64,000 nucleotides of DNA, taken from positions 48,231 to 112,230 of the forward strand of contig JAZKAS010000014.1 of the NCBI GenBank assembly GCA_040389005.1, read 5' to 3'. Positions 56,258 through 64,000 of this stretch are shown in pieces. The notes under the pieces were generated by a model, which ran no database searches, was not told the origin of the DNA, and was given only the letters and a program-made list of their open reading frames with translations. Position 1 is the stretch's first letter. Each line of letters starts with the position of its first letter. This DNA comes from JAGOUN01 sp040389005. GTDB lineage: Bacteria > Pseudomonadota > Gammaproteobacteria > JAGOUN01. The position numbers and the translations under genes were made by a program.

Positions 56258-56653
56258 TTATTCTATCGTGCAAATAACTTCGCCGCCCAAACCTAGCTTC
56301 CGAGCATCTCGATCAGTCATCAAACCTTGTGAGGTTGAAACCAACGCCATTCCTAAACCACCGCGAACTTTAGGCACTTCAGCTTGCTTGAAATAACGCT
56401 TCAAACCTGGGCGACTAACGCGCTTCAATGATTCAATAACAGATTTACCTTTAAAGTATTTTAGCTCAACACTTAATACTGGTTTGTTATCTGCAGAAGC
56501 AACTTGGTAATCACTAATAAAGCCTTCTTGCTTTAATACTTTAGCAATCGCCGTCTTAAACTTTGAACTGGGCATCGCAACAGTAGGTTTACCTACCATT
56601 AATGCGTTTCTCACCCTGGTTAACATGTCTGCGATTGGATCTTGCATTGACAT
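56258..56653 (-). CDS. rpsH: 30S ribosomal protein S8
   Basis: The 131-residue protein is, in known systems, the regulator of the spc operon. It opens MSMQDPIADMLTRVRNALMV and ends with RGGLGMALVSTSQGLMTDRD and LGGEVICTIE. Length is normal. Confidence 0.97.
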   Translation of the reverse strand: MSMQDPIADMLTRVRNALMVGKPTVAMPSSKFKTAIAKVLKQEGFISDYQVASADNKPVLSVELKYFKGKSVIESLKRVSRPGLKRYFKQAEVPKVRGGLGMALVSTSQGLMTDRDARKLGLGGEVICTIE

Positions 56654-56705
56654 TTTTTCTCTCCGCCCCCGTATTCTTAATATAAAGCTTTTAAAAAGTT
56701 ATTGA

Positions 56706-57005
56706 TTACCAACTAGATTTAACAATACCTGGGATATGTCCCAACATTGCATAATGGCGAATCATGTTTCGAGCAAGACGAAACTTGCTATAAACGCCCC
56801 GCGGTCTACCTGTTAACTCACAACGATTTCTAACTCGATTAGGACATGAATTAAGCGGTAACGCGCCTAATTTCATCTGCAAAATCATTCTTTCTTCGCC
56901 TTCAGATTTTCTGATCTGTTCTTTAAGTTCAAAACGTCTAGCTTCATACTTTTCAACTAAAGCAATACGTTTTTTATTTCTTTCAACAACCGATGTTTTT
57001 GCCAT
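56706..57005 (-). CDS. rpsN: 30S ribosomal protein S14
   Basis: The 99-residue protein is of the long, zinc-free type. The CxxC finger is absent, and RCELTGRPRGVYSKFRLARN is present. It lies between rplE and rpsH. Confidence 0.97.
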   Translation of the reverse strand: MAKTSVVERNKKRIALVEKYEARRFELKEQIRKSEGEERMILQMKLGALPLNSCPNRVRNRCELTGRPRGVYSKFRLARNMIRHYAMLGHIPGIVKSSW

Positions 57006-57010
57006 TGTGC

Positions 57011-57562
57011 TTAAACTCCCGCATCATCTTTTAAAGGAAACTTAAATGCGGACAACAAAGCTAAAGCCTCTTTGTTATTCTTCGCAGAGGTGGTAATTGC
57101 AATATCCATCCCTCTAATCGCATCAATTTTATCGTATTCAATTTCTGGAAAAACGATTTGTTCTTTAATACCAAGGTTATAATTACCCTGGCCATCAAAG
57201 CCGCGGGCACTATATCCACGAAAATCGCGAATACGTGGAATTGCAATCGTTACTAAACGCTCTAGAAATTCGTACATCATTTTTCCGCGCAGCGTCACTT
57301 TGCAACCAATTGGCCAACCATCACGAATTTTAAATCCAGCAACTGATTTTCTTGCCTTGGTCACTAAAGGCTTCTGCCCAGTGATTTTTTCCATATCAGC
57401 GACTGCAAAGTCCATGACTTTCTTATCAGTAACTGCTTCGCCAACACCCATATTAATGGTAATCTTTTCAATACGAGGAACAGCCATCACTGAAGAATAA
57501 CCTAATTTTTCTTTGAGATCAGCTCGGATCTTTTCCCTATACAACGCTTCAAAACGTGCCAT
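57011..57562 (-). CDS. rplE: 50S ribosomal protein L5
   Basis: The 183-residue 5S-RNA binding protein has YSSVMAVPRIEKITINMGVG, GQKPLVTKARKSVAGFKIRD and RDFRGYSARGFDGQGNYNLG. ATG at 57562 (MARFEAL) is preferred because AAGG lies nine bases upstream; an upstream TTG would overlap nothing useful. Confidence 0.96.
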   Translation of the reverse strand: MARFEALYREKIRADLKEKLGYSSVMAVPRIEKITINMGVGEAVTDKKVMDFAVADMEKITGQKPLVTKARKSVAGFKIRDGWPIGCKVTLRGKMMYEFLERLVTIAIPRIRDFRGYSARGFDGQGNYNLGIKEQIVFPEIEYDKIDAIRGMDIAITTSAKNNKEALALLSAFKFPLKDDAGV

Positions 57563-57573
57563 CTTTTTCAACC

Positions 57574-57912
57574 TTAATTATCAATAACATCGCCACTGGA
57601 AGCAAAACAACGGACTTTCTTACTTTTGCCATCTTGCTCAACCATCTTAAACTTAATTCTATCGCGCTTTTGACTGGTAGGATTAATGATCATAACATTA
57701 GAGATATGAATTGAAGCTTCCTTAGCGACAATCCCACCCTCTTGCTGCGCCTGAGGATTAGGCTTAACATGCTTTTTAACCATGTTAACGCCCGCAACAA
57801 TCACACGCTTTCCTTCATCAACACGAGCAGAAACAATACCTGTTTTACCCTTATCTTTACCTGCAATAACGATTACATTATCGCCTTTTCTAATTCTTAC
57901 TTTTACTGTCAT
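57574..57912 (-). CDS. rplX: 50S ribosomal protein L24
   Basis: The 112-residue assembly-initiation protein has a KOW motif (KGDNVIVIAGKDKGKTGIVS) and a C-terminal region DRIKFKMVEQDGKSKKVRCF. The start MTVKVRIRKG follows AAGGGG. An upstream in-frame ATG six codons earlier is not used. Confidence 0.96.
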   Translation of the reverse strand: MTVKVRIRKGDNVIVIAGKDKGKTGIVSARVDEGKRVIVAGVNMVKKHVKPNPQAQQEGGIVAKEASIHISNVMIINPTSQKRDRIKFKMVEQDGKSKKVRCFASSGDVIDN

Positions 57913-57943
57913 GCTCTCGCACCCCTTCAATTAAAGGCCTAAT

Positions 57944-58309
57944 TCAAAGCACTTCTAGTGCTAAAGAAATAATTTTCATAAATTTTTCGCGCAATTCGCG
58001 AGTAATTGGTCCGAAAATACGTGTCCCAATAGGTTGTAACTGGGGATTAAGTAACACACAAGCATTACCGTCAAAACGTATAAGAGAACCATCAGAGCGT
58101 CTTACCCCTGTTCGAGTTCTTACAACAACGGCGCTTAAAACATCACCTTTCTTAACCTTCCCTCGAGGAGTAGCTTCTTTAACAGAAACTTTAATCACGT
58201 CGCCTACATGGGCATAACGCCGATGAGATCCTCCCAATACCTTGATACACATAACACGGCGAGCGCCAGTATTATCTGCAACATCAAGGACACTCTGCAT
58301 TTGAATCAT
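57944..58309 (-). CDS. rplN: 50S ribosomal protein L14
   Basis: The 121-residue subunit-interface protein opens MIQMQSVLDVADNTGARRVM and contains VVRTRTGVRRSDGSLIRFDG and GTRIFGPITRELR. It is the first gene of the spc operon. A 186-base upstream spacer holds a promoter candidate. Confidence 0.97.
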   Translation of the reverse strand: MIQMQSVLDVADNTGARRVMCIKVLGGSHRRYAHVGDVIKVSVKEATPRGKVKKGDVLSAVVVRTRTGVRRSDGSLIRFDGNACVLLNPQLQPIGTRIFGPITRELREKFMKIISLALEVL

Positions 58310-58378
58310 GCTATCTACTCCACAGCTTAACTATTTATCCCCAAAGGTCCCACAGCGGGTTGCCTCAAAGGGCCGACA

Positions 58379-58406
58379 ATTCTAACACGAAAAATATAAA
58401 AGACAA
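58379..58406 (-). promoter_or_regulatory. Candidate spc operon promoter
   Basis: TTGTCT and TAGAAT on the minus strand are 16 bases apart, about 70 bases before rplN. They fall in the AT-rich spacer at the expected S10/spc boundary. Confidence 0.5.
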
Positions 58407-58495
58407 TAAAACAATGAGTGTAAATTCAAATGTTTATTGTATGAAAAAATTAACTAAGCAATTAGTTCAAAAATGCAACTGCACATTTTTTAGAA

Positions 58496-58747
58496 TTATT
58501 TGTTTTTCTCAATAATTTCAGCAAGTAACCAAGTCTTTGTTTTAGAAATTGGTCGACATTCGCGAATACTCACTACATCACCTTCTGAACAAGCATTTGT
58601 TTCATCATGCGCGTGTAACTTAGTAGAGCGTGTAATGTACTTCTTATATTTAGGGTGCATTGCTTTACGCTCAACTTTTACCGTAATCGTTTTATTTCTT
58701 TTCGCACTAACAACTTCACCGGTCAGTGTTTTTACCTGGTCGCTCAT
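58496..58747 (-). CDS. rpsQ: 30S ribosomal protein S17
   Basis: The 83-residue OB-fold protein has LTGEVVSAKRNKTITVKVER and CRPISKTKTWLLAEIIEKN. It overlaps rpmC by four bases (ATGA) and ends the S10 operon. Confidence 0.96.
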   Translation of the reverse strand: MSDQVKTLTGEVVSAKRNKTITVKVERKAMHPKYKKYITRSTKLHAHDETNACSEGDVVSIRECRPISKTKTWLLAEIIEKNK

Positions 58748-58944
58748 TCTTTATCACCTTTCTTGCCTTCAACCATCAAGGTTTTTACTTGTGCAATCTT
58801 TTTTCTAGCTTCTTGGATCTTATGAGGCTTCGGAGACTGCCCCGTCTTATTTTGCATCCTAAGATTAAACTGCTCACGCCTTAAATCTTCTAGCTCCTGA
58901 TTAAGCTCTTTGAGAGACTTTGCTCTTAATTCAGCAACAGACAT
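58744..58944 (-). CDS. rpmC: 50S ribosomal protein L29
   Basis: The 66-residue two-helix protein near the tunnel exit is MSVAELRAKSLKELNQELED at the start, then LRREQFNLRMQNKTGQ. It shares one base with rplP and four with rpsQ. Confidence 0.96.
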   Translation of the reverse strand: MSVAELRAKSLKELNQELEDLRREQFNLRMQNKTGQSPKPHKIQEARKKIAQVKTLMVEGKKGDKE

Positions 58945-59357
58945 TACATCACCTCACGTTGTTGGAATATTGTTGAAACTGGAAGCTTAGCAGAAGCCAA
59001 TTTAAATGCTTCTCTTGCCACTTCTTCAGTAACACCCTCAATTTCAAATAGAACTTGTCCAGGTTTGATTTGAGCAACCCAATATTCGACGTTACCTTTA
59101 CCTTTACCCTGCCTAACTTCAAGCGGCTTTTTAGTAATTGGTTTATCAGGAAACACGCGTATCCAAAGTTTCCCGCCACGCTTACTGTGTCGAGAAATGG
59201 TGCGGCGTGCCGCCTCAATTTGCCTCGCAGTTAATTGTCCACGAGCAATTGATTTTAAACCAAAAGAACCGAAGCAGACTCTTGACCCACGAGTGGCCAT
59301 GCCTGTGTTCCTACCTTTCTGTTGCTTGCGATACTTCGTTCGCTTCGGTTGAAGCAT
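58944..59357 (-). CDS. rplP: 50S ribosomal protein L16
   Basis: The 137-residue protein opens MLQPKRTKYRKQQKGRNTGM, followed by RGQLTARQIEAARRTISRHS and KPLEVRQGKGKGNVEYWVAQ. It interacts with A-site tRNA. It starts 29 bases after rpsC. Confidence 0.97.
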   Translation of the reverse strand: MLQPKRTKYRKQQKGRNTGMATRGSRVCFGSFGLKSIARGQLTARQIEAARRTISRHSKRGGKLWIRVFPDKPITKKPLEVRQGKGKGNVEYWVAQIKPGQVLFEIEGVTEEVAREAFKLASAKLPVSTIFQQREVM

Positions 59358-59386
59358 GTCGCCCCCTCCTATTAATTATTTTTGGC

Positions 59387-60070
59387 CTATTGACTAACTT
59401 TTTCAGATGCTTGCTTACTAGTAGCAGAACCTAGTTCTTCCTTGCTAATAATTTCACCTTTAAAAATCCAAACTTTTACGCCAATAATGCCATATGTTGT
59501 ATGTGCTTCAGCAGTAGCGTAATCGATATCTGCTCTAAACGTATGCAACGGAACTCGGCCCTCACGGTACCACTCAGTTCTGGCAATTTCAGCCCCCCCC
59601 AATCGACCGCTGACGCAAACTTTAACCCCTAACGCACCTAATTTAAGTGCACTAGTCACTGCTCGCTTCATTGCTCGACGAAACATCACTCGTTTTTCTA
59701 GTTGCTGAGCAATAGACTCACCTACTAAACGAGCATCCATCGCTGGCTTGCGAACCTCTTCAATTGTAATATGAACAGGTACACGTAATATTTTACTTAC
59801 TTCATCACGAAGTTGTTCAATATCTTTGCCACTTTTACCAATAATATTTCCTGGACGCGCCGCTCGTATTTTAATACGTGCATTTTTCGCAGGTCGCTCA
59901 ATTAGAACGCTACTAATAGCTGCTTGCTTTAGTTTTTTCTTAATATGCTCTCTCGCTTTCATATCCGCTAAAAGAATCTCAGCATACTCTTTTCCTTGAG
60001 CGAACCAGGTCGACTCCCAAGTTTTTGTATAGCCTAAGCGAATACCGACCGGATGGACTTTCTGACCCAT
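59387..60070 (-). CDS. rpsC: 30S ribosomal protein S3
   Basis: The 227-residue mRNA-entry protein opens MGQKVHPVGIRLGYTKTWES. The KH domain has GNIIGKSGKDIEQLRDEV. The C-terminal domain has GRLGGAEIARTEWYREGRVP. The tail (about 15 residues, TSKQASEKVSQ) is normal. It shares one base with rplV. Confidence 0.97.
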   Translation of the reverse strand: MGQKVHPVGIRLGYTKTWESTWFAQGKEYAEILLADMKAREHIKKKLKQAAISSVLIERPAKNARIKIRAARPGNIIGKSGKDIEQLRDEVSKILRVPVHITIEEVRKPAMDARLVGESIAQQLEKRVMFRRAMKRAVTSALKLGALGVKVCVSGRLGGAEIARTEWYREGRVPLHTFRADIDYATAEAHTTYGIIGVKVWIFKGEIISKEELGSATSKQASEKVSQ

Positions 60071-60414
60071 TATTTATCTCCTGCTTTATCGGACACTTCA
60101 ACAGTAATATGACAAGATCGCTTCACAATGCGATTACCCCTTCCTTTAGCGCGAGGCATCATGCGTTTTAAACTTGGACCCTCATCAACCATAATAGTCG
60201 AAACACCTAAAGCATCTACGTCAGCACCCAAGTTGTTCTCGGCATTAGCGACTGCAGAATTCAGCACTTTACTAATTAATCCAGCTGCTTTTTTTGTGCT
60301 GAATTTAAGAATGTTTATCGCATCCTCAACAGAACGACCGCGAATCTGATCCGCAACCAACCGCGCCTTTTGCGCAGATATTTTTGCTTGCTTATGGATA
60401 GCTCTAGCTTGCAT
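60070..60414 (-). CDS. rplV: 50S ribosomal protein L22
   Basis: The 114-residue tunnel protein has KARLVADQIRGRSVEDAINI and a beta-hairpin end with PRAKGRGNRIVKRSCHITVE. It lies between rpsS and rpsC. Confidence 0.97.
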   Translation of the reverse strand: MQARAIHKQAKISAQKARLVADQIRGRSVEDAINILKFSTKKAAGLISKVLNSAVANAENNLGADVDALGVSTIMVDEGPSLKRMMPRAKGRGNRIVKRSCHITVEVSDKAGDK

Positions 60415-60465
60415 TAAAATCCCCTTTATCTTCTCTTTTAACTTCGCGTTATGATGTTATATATT

Positions 60466-60735
60466 TTACGACTTTTTATTAGCCGCATGACCACGATATG
60501 TTCTTGTCAACGCAAACTCACCTAGTTTATGGCCAACCATATTTTCAGTAACAAAAACAGGGATGTGCTCTCGCCCATTGTGCACGCCAATAGTTACTCC
60601 AACCATTTGTGGAATAATCATTGAACGTCTTGACCACGTTTTTATAGGCTTTTTAGAACCTTCGCGAACTGTTTTTTCCACTTTTTTCAATAAGTGAATA
60701 TCAATAAATGGACCTTTCTTAACTGACCTTGGCAC
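60466..60735 (-). CDS. rpsS: 30S ribosomal protein S19
   Basis: The 89-residue head protein opens MPRSVKKGPFIDIHLLKKVE and ends with GEFALTRTYRGHAANKKS. KTWSRRSMIIPQMVGVTIGV is conserved. It follows the C-terminal rplB fragment by 14 bases. Confidence 0.97.
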   Translation of the reverse strand: MPRSVKKGPFIDIHLLKKVEKTVREGSKKPIKTWSRRSMIIPQMVGVTIGVHNGREHIPVFVTENMVGHKLGEFALTRTYRGHAANKKS

Positions 60736-60749
60736 CTTAAATCCCCTCT

Positions 60750-61463
60750 TTACCTGGTTTTCTTACGACGACTAACAATAAATTTGTCAGTACGTTTGTT
60801 ATGTCGAGTCTTGTATCCCTTAGTTGGTTTACCCCATGGCGTCACTGGATGACGACCACCGGATGTTTTACCTTCACCACCACCATGTGGGTGATCGACT
60901 GGATTCATTGCAACACCACGGACTGTCGGACGAATACCGCGACGACGTGAAGCACCAGCCTTACCTAAGCAAATCAGATTATGCTCTGATTTCGATACTT
61001 CACCAATAGCTGCTCTGCAATCAACGTGAATTTTTCTCATTTCACCTGAACGGAGTCGAACTGTAGCGTATGTACCCTCTCTTGCAACCAATTGAGCGTA
61101 GCCACCTGCACTACGAACCATCTGGGCCCCTTTACCTGGCTTCATTTCAATACAATGTATTGTTGAACCTACCGGTATATTTCGAAGAGGTAAACAACTT
61201 CCCATCGCAATCGCTGCTTGGCTGCCGTTTTCTACAACCGTTCCTTGCTCCATCCCTTTAGGTGCGATAATGTAACGTCGTTCACCATCAGCGTAAAGCA
61301 CTAAAGCAATATAAGCAGTTCTATTAGGATCATATTCTATAGCTATAACCTTACCGTTAACGTCACGGTCCAATCTTTTAAAGTCAATTATTCTATATTT
61401 GCGAGCGGCACCGCCACCTTTATGACGGCAAGTGATTCGACCATACGCATTTCTTCCGCCTTT
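60750..61463 (-). CDS. rplB: 50S ribosomal protein L2, residues ~40 to end (version B)
   Basis: The 237 residues begin at the gap with KGGRNAYGRITCRHKGGGAA and run to the normal end (HPHGGGEGKTSGGRHPVTPW, RTDKFIVSRRKKTR), with the catalytic-centre histidine loop NPVDHPHGG. It starts at about residue 40 of L2, although the fragment on the other side of the gap already covers residues 1-87. The overlapping ~45 residues differ clearly between the two. So this is not a simple continuation. Confidence 0.9.
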   Translation of the reverse strand, partial: KGGRNAYGRITCRHKGGGAARKYRIIDFKRLDRDVNGKVIAIEYDPNRTAYIALVLYADGERRYIIAPKGMEQGTVVENGSQAAIAMGSCLPLRNIPVGSTIHCIEMKPGKGAQMVRSAGGYAQLVAREGTYATVRLRSGEMRKIHVDCRAAIGEVSKSEHNLICLGKAGASRRRGIRPTVRGVAMNPVDHPHGGGEGKTSGGRHPVTPWGKPTKGYKTRHNKRTDKFIVSRRKKTR

Positions 61464-61473
61464 NNNNNNNNNN
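61464..61473. other. Assembly gap joining two different rplB versions
   Basis: A 10-base N run joins L2 residues 1-87 (61474-61734) to L2 residues ~40-end (60750-61463). The two fragments share the GR...GRIT region but are not the same sequence. Confidence 0.9.
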
Positions 61474-61734
61474 ATCATATTCTACGCGCTCAACTTTACC
61501 AGGAATGCCGTCTTTATCTCTGATGAAATCGACTTCACGATATTTACGCTTATGAGCACCACCGATATGTCGCGTCGTAATTCGACCTAAATTATTTCGT
61601 CCAGAAGGCGCACGCTTCCCTTTTACCAAGCTCTTTAATGGATCACCTTTATGTAGATCGGTTCTCACAAGACTGATCTTGTGCCGACTACCCGGCGACC
61701 TAGTAGATGAATGTCGTCTTAAAATTATAGCCAT
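61474..61734 (-). CDS. rplB: 50S ribosomal protein L2, N-terminal 87 residues (version A)
   Basis: It starts MAIILRRHSSTRSPGSRHKI and reads on to SGRNNLGRITTRHIGGAHKR and DGIPGKVERVEYD at the gap. This has the normal gammaproteobacterial L2 pattern. It is 17 bases after rplW. Where version B overlaps it, positions such as GRNNLG/GRNAYG, TTRHIGG/TCRHKGG and GIPGKVERVEYD/DVNGKVIAIEYD differ. Confidence 0.9.
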
Positions 61735-61751
61735 GACAGTTACCTTAAAAT

Positions 61752-62054
61752 CTATTCAGTTGCAGAAGAAAAATTAACATCGAAACCCGCTTGCAAAGAT
61801 ACATATGCTTTTTTCCAAGCTTTACGAGTTCCTGCAGTGCGACCAAACATTTTCTTTTGTGGTTTAACATTAAGCACACGAACGCAATCTACTTTCACTT
61901 TGAAAAGTACTTCAACCGCTTCTTTAATTTCATGCTTAGTTGCCGTTGGCAACACTTTAAAAACAATTTGTTTATTCTTTAATTCAGCCAAACCAGACGT
62001 TTTTTCAGAAACGTGTGGGCCAACAATAACTTGATATTTTCTTTCAGGGTTCAC
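61752..62054 (-). CDS. rplW: 50S ribosomal protein L23
   Basis: The 100-residue tunnel-exit protein docks trigger factor and SRP. It opens MNPERKYQVIVGPHVSEKTS and contains VEVLFKVKVDCVRVLNVKPQ. It overlaps rplD by four bases. Confidence 0.96.
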   Translation of the reverse strand: MNPERKYQVIVGPHVSEKTSGLAELKNKQIVFKVLPTATKHEIKEAVEVLFKVKVDCVRVLNVKPQKKMFGRTAGTRKAWKKAYVSLQAGFDVNFSSATE

Positions 62055-62671
62055 GCGAATCTCTCCTCAATAAGTGCCAATGCATCTTTAGTGACTAGAA
62101 CACTTTTATAACTTAGCAAAGCGACCGGATCCATCAACGCTACGTCAATAACATTGACATGGCCTAAGTTTCGGGCTGCCAAGTAAAGATTTTCGGTGAT
62201 CTCTGCACAAATAATCAAAACGTCTTGAACGTTAAATTGATTTAAACGTGTAATCATTTCTTTTGTCTTTGGTGTTTCAACAGTGAAATCATCGACAAAT
62301 TGCAATACACCGTCATGTGCAATACGTGATAAAATTGACCGCATCGCTGCTTGGTACATTTTTCTATTCACTTTTTGCATAAAATTTCTAGGTACCGCAG
62401 CAAATGTCTTACCACCACCTACCCAGATAGGGCTACGGATAGTACCTGCTCGCGCACGACCAGTTCCTTTTTGTTTCCATGGTTTAATACCACCACCACG
62501 AACTTGCGAACGACTCTTTTGCGCTTTTGTTCCTTGACGACCACCGGCTTGGTAAGCAACCACTACCTGATGCACTAAATCATCATTGTAAGTTTGCGCA
62601 AAAACTCGATCTGACACAGTGATTTTTTTTGCACTAGCAGCATTAGCTGACGTTATATTAAATTCCATCAT
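62051..62671 (-). CDS. rplD: 50S ribosomal protein L4
   Basis: The 206-residue protein is, in known systems, the S10-operon autoregulator. It has SRSQVRGGGIKPWKQKGTGR, RAGTIRSPIWVGGGKTF and the C-terminal Rossmann-like region. Two ATGs are possible (62671 and 62668). GGAGG spacing favours the second. Confidence 0.96.
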   Translation of the reverse strand: MMEFNITSANAASAKKITVSDRVFAQTYNDDLVHQVVVAYQAGGRQGTKAQKSRSQVRGGGIKPWKQKGTGRARAGTIRSPIWVGGGKTFAAVPRNFMQKVNRKMYQAAMRSILSRIAHDGVLQFVDDFTVETPKTKEMITRLNQFNVQDVLIICAEITENLYLAARNLGHVNVIDVALMDPVALLSYKSVLVTKDALALIEERFA

Positions 62672-63348
62672 TTGCCTCCACTCGTAACGCCACCTGGAGC
62701 TACTTTAACTTTAACAGCAGAGCTAATAATCACTAACCCGCCAGGAGCACCCGGTACTCCACCTTTGACCATAATTAGATTTTTCTCTAAATCAATTTTA
62801 GCGATACGTTGGCTTTGAACAGTACACTGTTCGCTTCCCATATGACCCGCCATTTTTTTACCTTTGAATACACGGCCAGGTGTTTGGTTTTGACCAATAG
62901 ACCCTGGTACACGATGAGAACGTGAATTACCATGCGTTGCATCTTGGGTAGCAAAATTATGACGCTTAACTGTTCCGGCAAAGCCTTTACCTTTTGAACG
63001 TGAAGTGACATCAATTTTTTGACCTTCAACAAACAGTTTTTCTAAACTGAGTTCATCGCCCACTTTATAACCTTCAAGATCCGCGTCGCTTTTTAGACGA
63101 AACTCCCAAAGACCAAGACCAGGCTTAACACCTGCCTTTTTAAAATGCCCTTGCAAAGGTTGAGTCACTTTATTTTGCTTTTTTTCGCCTGTAGTGACTT
63201 GCAATGAAGCGTAGCCATCTATAGCAACTGTTTTTATTTGCACGATAAATGTAGGACTCATCTTTAGAACCGTTACCGGAACAGACTGACCATCATCGCT
63301 AAATAAGCGACTCATTCCGCACTTTTCTACTATCAAACCAATAGCCAT
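62668..63348 (-). CDS. rplC: 50S ribosomal protein L3
   Basis: The 226-residue peptidyl-transferase-centre protein opens MAIGLIVEKCGMSRLFSDDG and has SRSKGKGFAGTVKRHNF and GNSRSHRVPGSIGQNQTPGR then VFKGKKMAGHMG. It is a little longer than the E. coli protein (209). It overlaps rplD. Confidence 0.97.
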   Translation of the reverse strand: MAIGLIVEKCGMSRLFSDDGQSVPVTVLKMSPTFIVQIKTVAIDGYASLQVTTGEKKQNKVTQPLQGHFKKAGVKPGLGLWEFRLKSDADLEGYKVGDELSLEKLFVEGQKIDVTSRSKGKGFAGTVKRHNFATQDATHGNSRSHRVPGSIGQNQTPGRVFKGKKMAGHMGSEQCTVQSQRIAKIDLEKNLIMVKGGVPGAPGGLVIISSAVKVKVAPGGVTSGGK

Positions 63349-63424
63349 AACGCTACCCCTTTAACTCACCAAAACTTCAGCTATTTTTTAGTATTTTTCT
63401 TAAAAATAGCTTCCTGTTAAATTA

Positions 63425-63901
63425 TCAATTATCAATGTTATCGACACTGATCTTCACATCAACACCCGCAGACAAATCTAGCTTCATCAACGCATCAACT
63501 GTTTTTGGAGTTGGCTCCAATATATCAATTAAACGCTTATGCGTACGAATCTCATACTGATCACGCGCATCTTTATTCACATGCGGAGAAATTAAGATCG
63601 TAAATTTTTCAATTGTAGTCGGTAATGGAATTGGACCACATATTTGCGCACCATTTCTTTTCGCCGTATCTACAATTTCTTTCGTAGATTGATCAATCAA
63701 CTTATGATCAAATCCTTTGAGACGAATACGAATACGTTGCTTGCTGCCAATAACCACAGCTGGTTTTTTTGCAACTGCCTTTTTTACAGCTGGTTTTTTT
63801 ACATCAGACTTCGCTGCTGCTGGCTTTTTAGGCACTGCAGCAGTTGTTGAAGACGTCGTTTTTTTAACGGGTGCTTTAGCAACCTTTTTTTCAGTATCCA
63901 T
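63425..63901 (-). CDS. rpsJ: 30S ribosomal protein S10 with unusual N-terminal extension
   Basis: The product is 158 residues rather than about 103. Residues from QRIRIRLKGFDHKLIDQSTK onward match S10/NusE through RDQYEIRTHKRLIDILEPTP. Before that lie about 52 extra residues with 14 lysines and many Ala/Pro (KKPAAAKSDVKKPAVKKAVA). There is no ATG near the canonical start. A GTG in GCT-GTG-GTT lacks a ribosome-binding site, while GGAAGG lies upstream of the ATG at 63901. S10 also acts as NusE in antitermination. It starts 22 bases after tuf. Confidence 0.93.
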   Translation of the reverse strand: MDTEKKVAKAPVKKTTSSTTAAVPKKPAAAKSDVKKPAVKKAVAKKPAVVIGSKQRIRIRLKGFDHKLIDQSTKEIVDTAKRNGAQICGPIPLPTTIEKFTILISPHVNKDARDQYEIRTHKRLIDILEPTPKTVDALMKLDLSAGVDVKISVDNIDN

Positions 63902-63923
63902 AGTCTCTATTCTACCTTCCGCC

Positions 63924-64000
63924 TTATTTAATCACTTTAGCTACGACACCCGCGCCGACAGTACGTCCACCTTCACGAATCGCAAATCGCGCACCATCTT
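63924..64000 (-). CDS. tuf: Elongation factor Tu, C-terminus (partial)
   Basis: The last 24 codons and stop, reading DGARFAIREGGRTVGAGVVA then KVIK, are the invariant EF-Tu C-terminus. The gene continues beyond the right edge, and its product carries aminoacyl-tRNA to the ribosome. tuf before rpsJ is the usual str-to-S10 junction. Confidence 0.95.
   Translation of the reverse strand, partial: DGARFAIREGGRTVGAGVVAKVIK

Noticed and set aside
1..64000. CRISPR array, insertion sequence or prophage
   Set aside because: No regularly spaced repeats, transposase, integrase or phage structural genes were seen.

Overview
The window is a dense, mostly minus-strand bacterial chromosome segment of fairly low GC. 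Gene content and order point to a gammaproteobacterium. These are tpiA-secG-tRNA-Leu(GAG)-nuoA, the S10-spc-alpha ribosomal series starting after tuf, rplQ followed by a YajR-like MFS gene, ssb and uvrA, and lolA behind ftsK. Two large effector-like genes (one with an OTU cysteine-protease signature) and a PmrA-box-like direct repeat suggest a host-associated member of the Legionellales (Coxiella/Legionella relatives). That placement is inference.

Layout: 1-4.3 kb holds ampG (partial), lolA, ftsK, a secreted hypothetical protein and a host-attachment-family gene. 4.4-22.4 kb is the complex I operon, read right to left nuoA to nuoN. It is interrupted twice: by three plus-strand genes for secreted Cys-rich proteins between nuoD and nuoE, and by a Bcr/CflA-type MFS gene translationally coupled to nuoG, before nuoH. 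nuoJ is split into two overlapping ORFs. 22.4-23.7 kb carries tRNA-Leu, secG and tpiA. 23.8-32.4 kb is a two-gene unit encoding a ~2,530-residue OTU-domain protein and a 320-residue companion. 32.5-35 kb is feoAB with a Fur box. 35.2-40.7 kb holds nadB and nadA-nadC, separated by a plus-strand effector-like gene. 40.7-49.8 kb holds MscS-like, CorA/ZntB-like, YqgE, RRM protein, hydrolase, uvrA, ssb, MFS and a spermidine-synthase-like gene. 49.8-64 kb is the alpha, spc and S10 ribosomal operons plus the end of tuf.

Ten runs of N (nine of 10 bases, one of 18) interrupt genes. Most are small gaps of nominal size, since the reading frames often do not match across them. Two matter more. At 54149-54166 the end of rplO and the first ~50 codons of secY are missing. 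At 61464-61473 two clearly different versions of ribosomal protein L2 overlap by ~45 residues, so the join may be chimeric.

A second theme is short palindromic repeats. They occur between genes (many sharing a CCCCTAC end) and also inside coding sequence: a 63-bp palindrome in nuoC, a 23-bp inverted pair in nuoG, and one forming the C-terminus of TpiA. No CRISPR array, insertion sequence, rRNA or prophage was seen. No gene-free stretch exceeds 300 bases.
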